Shown: positions 60,549-64,000 of the stretch, piece after piece
Numbering within the stretch: the stretch's first letter is position 1
Layout of the letters: each line of letters opens with the position of its first letter
Source: Pyrrhosoma nymphula
Lineage: Eukaryota > Arthropoda > Insecta > Odonata > Coenagrionidae
DNA length: 64,000 nt
Reading direction: 5' to 3'
Assembly (NCBI GenBank): GCA_963573305.1
Contig: OY754331.1
Coordinates: 8,652,868-8,716,867 of the forward strand
The notes under the pieces: generated by a model
What the model was told of the DNA's origin: nothing
The model's input: only the letters and a program-made list of their open reading frames with translations
Databases searched by the model: none
Position numbers and translations under genes: made by a program

Positions 60549-63500
60549 ATTAACTTGCTTATATATTAGTTTAAGAATAAACTTTCATCGTTACGCTAAC
60601 CCCCAATGACTCGTCATCATGTTCCAATTTTACATTTACTGAGAATTTTTTCACAATTTTACACTTTATGAGAGGAATTTCACAATTTTACACTTTAAGA
60701 GAGGTTTTTAACTGCAATACTATTTTATACCATACTAGGTATATGATTTAAACAAAAACATATTAACAATATTTTTAAATCAGTCATTAAATGTATATTA
60801 CTGCGTGAAGTTTTTACGTTGTCTAGACATGAATTGTATTTCAGCACGTACTCTTATCTCTATATAGCAATAAAGCTCTGAAAGAGCAATATGTGTATTT
60901 ATATTAGTACGCATTTCAGAGTTAATAGTGTATTCTTTGTTTAAGAAGCATCCAATAGCAATGTCGCTCGTTTCCATTTCGGAGTCACATTGATAGAGGT
61001 CTCACTGATAGAGGTCTGACGGTTTACCAATTTCTGGGAGATTAGTGGTGGGTGCGGGCTCAAACGGTGGAGATTGACCCCGAGGGAGGTAGAGAGGTCA
61101 GGTCCATTTGCCCCGTCCACTCTGGGCAACCGGCGTGCCCGGCAGGGTTGTCCTTTCGTGGTGTGATGGATCTCCGTTGCCCCCGCCGCGGAATATTGAG
61201 CGATTCAGCCCCGGGCGTGCACTTGCCTATTTGGACTGCAAATCCAAACGTATAGGGCTTTCGTATGGCAGTAGTGAGCGATATTTCGACGTAGAAAGTG
61301 CAATGCTCATTCGTTATAGCAATATCAAACCATTTAATAAGCTAATACATCCACTATTAATTTATGTAATGATAACGTTGGTCCACAATACTTCTCTTTA
61401 TCAACCCTCGATGCGGAAAGTGGCGAGGGTATTTTTGTATTAATTTGTGGCAGCTGCTACAACGGTACTCGGGTGCCGAGGAAGTAAGGGAATACATCAA
61501 TTGATGCCATTCAGAAATTTGCAATAAAATCCGTGAACTGTAACCAACGTAAATAAAAGCCTTTCACCTTGATTTTAATATACGATATTCTATTTTTTTA
61601 AATCTCCACTTTAGGTTGACATACATGCAGTCTACAGAGTTTACCATTCCGTTCATTAACACTTTTTTGGAGGCGCAAAAGACGGATCCTAAAGAAAATA
61701 AAGTTCTGATATGAAAAATGCGGCAAATTTATCTCAGAGTCTTAACGGAGATATAAATCTATTCCAGCTGTTAATGAACTGGTTGGCTGCACTGACATAG
61801 TTACGTTTTTGGAAATAATCATGAGTTTTTCCATCTTCTACTTGGTTGAAAACTTAACCAGCATTAATTTCAGCTCTTAATTTTAAAACAAAAAAAAATC
61901 CTTTAATTTTCGACTTTTTTCTTCCGTCTCCTTTTCCTAAACGAACATCTCAATCGTTTCATTTGATTCAAAGTGATTCCATACGAATCTCAAAACTTTC
62001 ACCGAACCCAGTTCGATGAGCTCCAAGCGTTGCTCAATGCGAGTCCTAAAGCCATTTTAAGAACGGAAGTCGCAAGCTTTCCTTGAAATGAGTCCAACAA
62101 AAGATGAAGCCTTGAGAGTATAGGAGCGGGTGGAGAGAGGGCGTGAGGTCGAGAGGGTTGAAATTGAGAGACCTCCGTGGGCGGGTACAGGAGCGGGGTC
62201 TCCACGAATGGTTTCTGGGTCTGATTGATTTTGACGTTTATCATCGACGAACCCTTGAGATAAATTCAAAGAACTGAGCCCCGAAATGGAGGAATTATAC
62301 AAGAGCCGACGTTAAATAGGACGAGGAATGAGAGCGGTAGACGGCGGATGATGAGCAGTTGAGGAAGGAATTGGAGAAAATGGAATGAAGATAATATAGT
62401 GGAGCCAACCTTTTCTCCGTCCATTAGGACCGAATGCATTCCACATCAATATAAGGCACGCATAAAGAGGATGCATAATCAAGAATCCAATAGGAGGAAC
62501 TTGTACAGTATAAGGAAGCTAACTTTGTACTTTCCCCGAAAAAGTTTGCGACCAAATGATACGATAGCTCATGTGGCCGTGTGACTAGCTTAAAGTAAAT
62601 GTCCTAGTATATAAAATTAGATGAAATTTTGAAGGATTGATTTTGATCTTAGCATAGTTATTACTGAAACTTTGGCCGAAGAAAAGGTTAAGGAAATAAA
62701 ACCTTATTCTTCCTACTGAATTTCTGTTAAAGTTAGTTTAGAATGATTGAATTTAACGTAAACGGACGAGTTTTAATAGAAAAAGCTACTATGGAACCAT
62801 ATGAATGAAAAAGACAAGAACTTGAATTGTTTAGATATTCAAGTCATATTTCTGGAAGAGGCCATAGTTGAATGATGAAAATGATAGACCGCTTAGTAGA
62901 CCGCTTTTTATTTATTGTTTATACATCCTTCCCTCCGTTGGTAAATTGTGAAGGTTCTTAAAACATACTGAATGTGAATTGGATCATATTCCACTCATTA
63001 GTAAAATATTCGTTCACATTGTATTTTCTAATAAGCACCTGAGATCAATAAATGTTACCTTCAGGAAATGAAACATTTCCCCTGAGGTGTTTAAATTATT
63101 TTTAAAATAAAAACATGAGCTTAACAACCGTAGGCCAGAGTATATTAGGTTTTTAGGAGGTAACACGAAGTCGTTATATGTTTTGAAGCCTCTGCTTATT
63201 TAAAGTTTTATTGTTTACATCCAATGTAACGGAGTGCCATAGCTCTTGCATAAAGATAATTGCCCGGAAATAAAAAACCAGGTGTTGATTTATGGTACTA
63301 TTTGCTTTAACTCGTGGAAATTAATAGGAAGATCCTATGTGAATCCCATGTAATCTTGCTATGAAAGTGTGGTTTCCAAAACAGTATTTCCATGTTGTAT
63401 TTCAAGATAGCATTGGGTACCCAAGAATGGAAAAACAAATATAAAGCAATGCAGGCTGGCGACGAGGCTTTGGCTCTTGTTTAGCGAGAGGGCGTTTTGA

Positions 63501-64000
63501 AATCAAGGCTTGGAATGTAAATGCACTTGTGGAGAGCTTTCATTGAATTTCGACTCGGGTGGGAGTGAGGGCGTGAAATACGAGGAACAGGAGAGAGACC
63601 TCGTCACTTGCCACGCTCCCTTCGTCAGTGGATTCAAAAGAGGCGAAGGCGCTAACGAGCACGCGAGCGATTAAAAGCACGGGATGATTCCCGAGCAGAG
63701 AGCATGGGTGGAAAGACACGAGTTGCTGGCTCTTTATTCGTAAGTAATTGATAGCGTGACTTCTCCCGGTGCATTCGGCCACTCGTCTGAAATTCTTAGC
63801 GAGATAGCATGATAACGTCGAGGTAAAGCGTTTCTAATTGTAATATTAAGACTTTACAAAGCATATAACTTAGTAAACGCTAATGTAAGATACGCTAGGA
63901 GCGCCAGATCATGATTATCTTCCAAAGAATGGTGTGATTAAATCAGATGTCATTTCGAATAATATACTACGATAAATGAATTCCGAAGTTTCTGCCAATA
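60549..64000. other. Unassigned sequence with GC-rich blocks
   Basis: 61020-61250, 62000-62340 and 63420-63800 are GC-richer, with open frames of 60-110 codons on either strand and no domain signature. A short triplicated run (cacaattttacacttt) occurs near 60650-60700. Nothing else recognised. Confidence 0.4.

Noticed and set aside
1..64000. CRISPR array, prokaryotic operons or phage-type modules
   Set aside because: No regularly spaced direct repeats with unique spacers, no tightly packed long frames, and eukaryotic transposon signatures throughout.

Overview
This is a window of eukaryotic nuclear DNA, most likely from an arthropod. The base composition is AT-rich and interrupted by short GC-rich blocks. 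No long protein-coding gene is present: the longest open frames lie in the GC-rich blocks, run on both strands at once and are low in complexity. There are no operons, no Shine-Dalgarno spacing, no CRISPR array, and no rRNA or tRNA that I can see. What can be identified is almost entirely transposable-element material, which resembles an intergenic or large-intron landscape. The host assignment is inferred from the mix of element families (Penelope-like elements, Helitrons, hAT, piggyBac-like elements, LINEs), not from a host gene.

Layout. 1-4.5 kb: AT-rich DNA with two weak exon-like segments and two GC-rich blocks. 4.5-4.7 kb: a foldback element carrying a hammerhead-like core. 8.1-8.8 kb: a broken Penelope-like (PLE) GIY-YIG endonuclease end followed by a hammerhead-like motif. 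12.3-12.9 kb: a long inverted repeat with arms of about 250 bp. 13.3-15.2 kb: two more foldback elements. 16.6 kb: a 101-bp hAT-type MITE with a perfect 8-bp target duplication. 19.2-19.7 kb: a decayed LINE reverse-transcriptase tail. 23.4-25.0 kb: a CCACA/TGTGG-rich inverted-repeat element interrupted by a hAT-type MITE. 29.2-30.7 kb and 38.8-40.8 kb: two Helitrons with recognisable ends, the second with a broken Rep/helicase fragment. 30.9-33.8 kb: a hAT-like element that contains remnants of a piggyBac-like transposase. 35.2 kb and 40.9-41.5 kb: LINE remnants. 43.8-44.6 kb: a rearranged PLE tail with direct and inverted duplications and a perfect palindrome. 46.2-46.7 kb: another PLE GIY-YIG relic. 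49.7-51.4 kb: a decayed piggyBac-like element. 53.6 kb: a possible LINE tail. 58.6 kb: a 13-bp minisatellite. 60.3 kb: a hAT-type MITE. The remainder is unassigned.

The parts do not form a pathway. They are independent insertions, several of them nested. The unifying theme, and the best lead for something unusual, is the recurrence of a short cassette (CTGANGA, a short stem-loop, then GAAAC) at many places. Two copies lie just downstream of PLE endonuclease relics and several sit inside foldback structures. This matches the hammerhead ribozyme cores known from Penelope-like elements. All elements seen carry stops, frameshifts or truncations, so none is likely to be autonomous.
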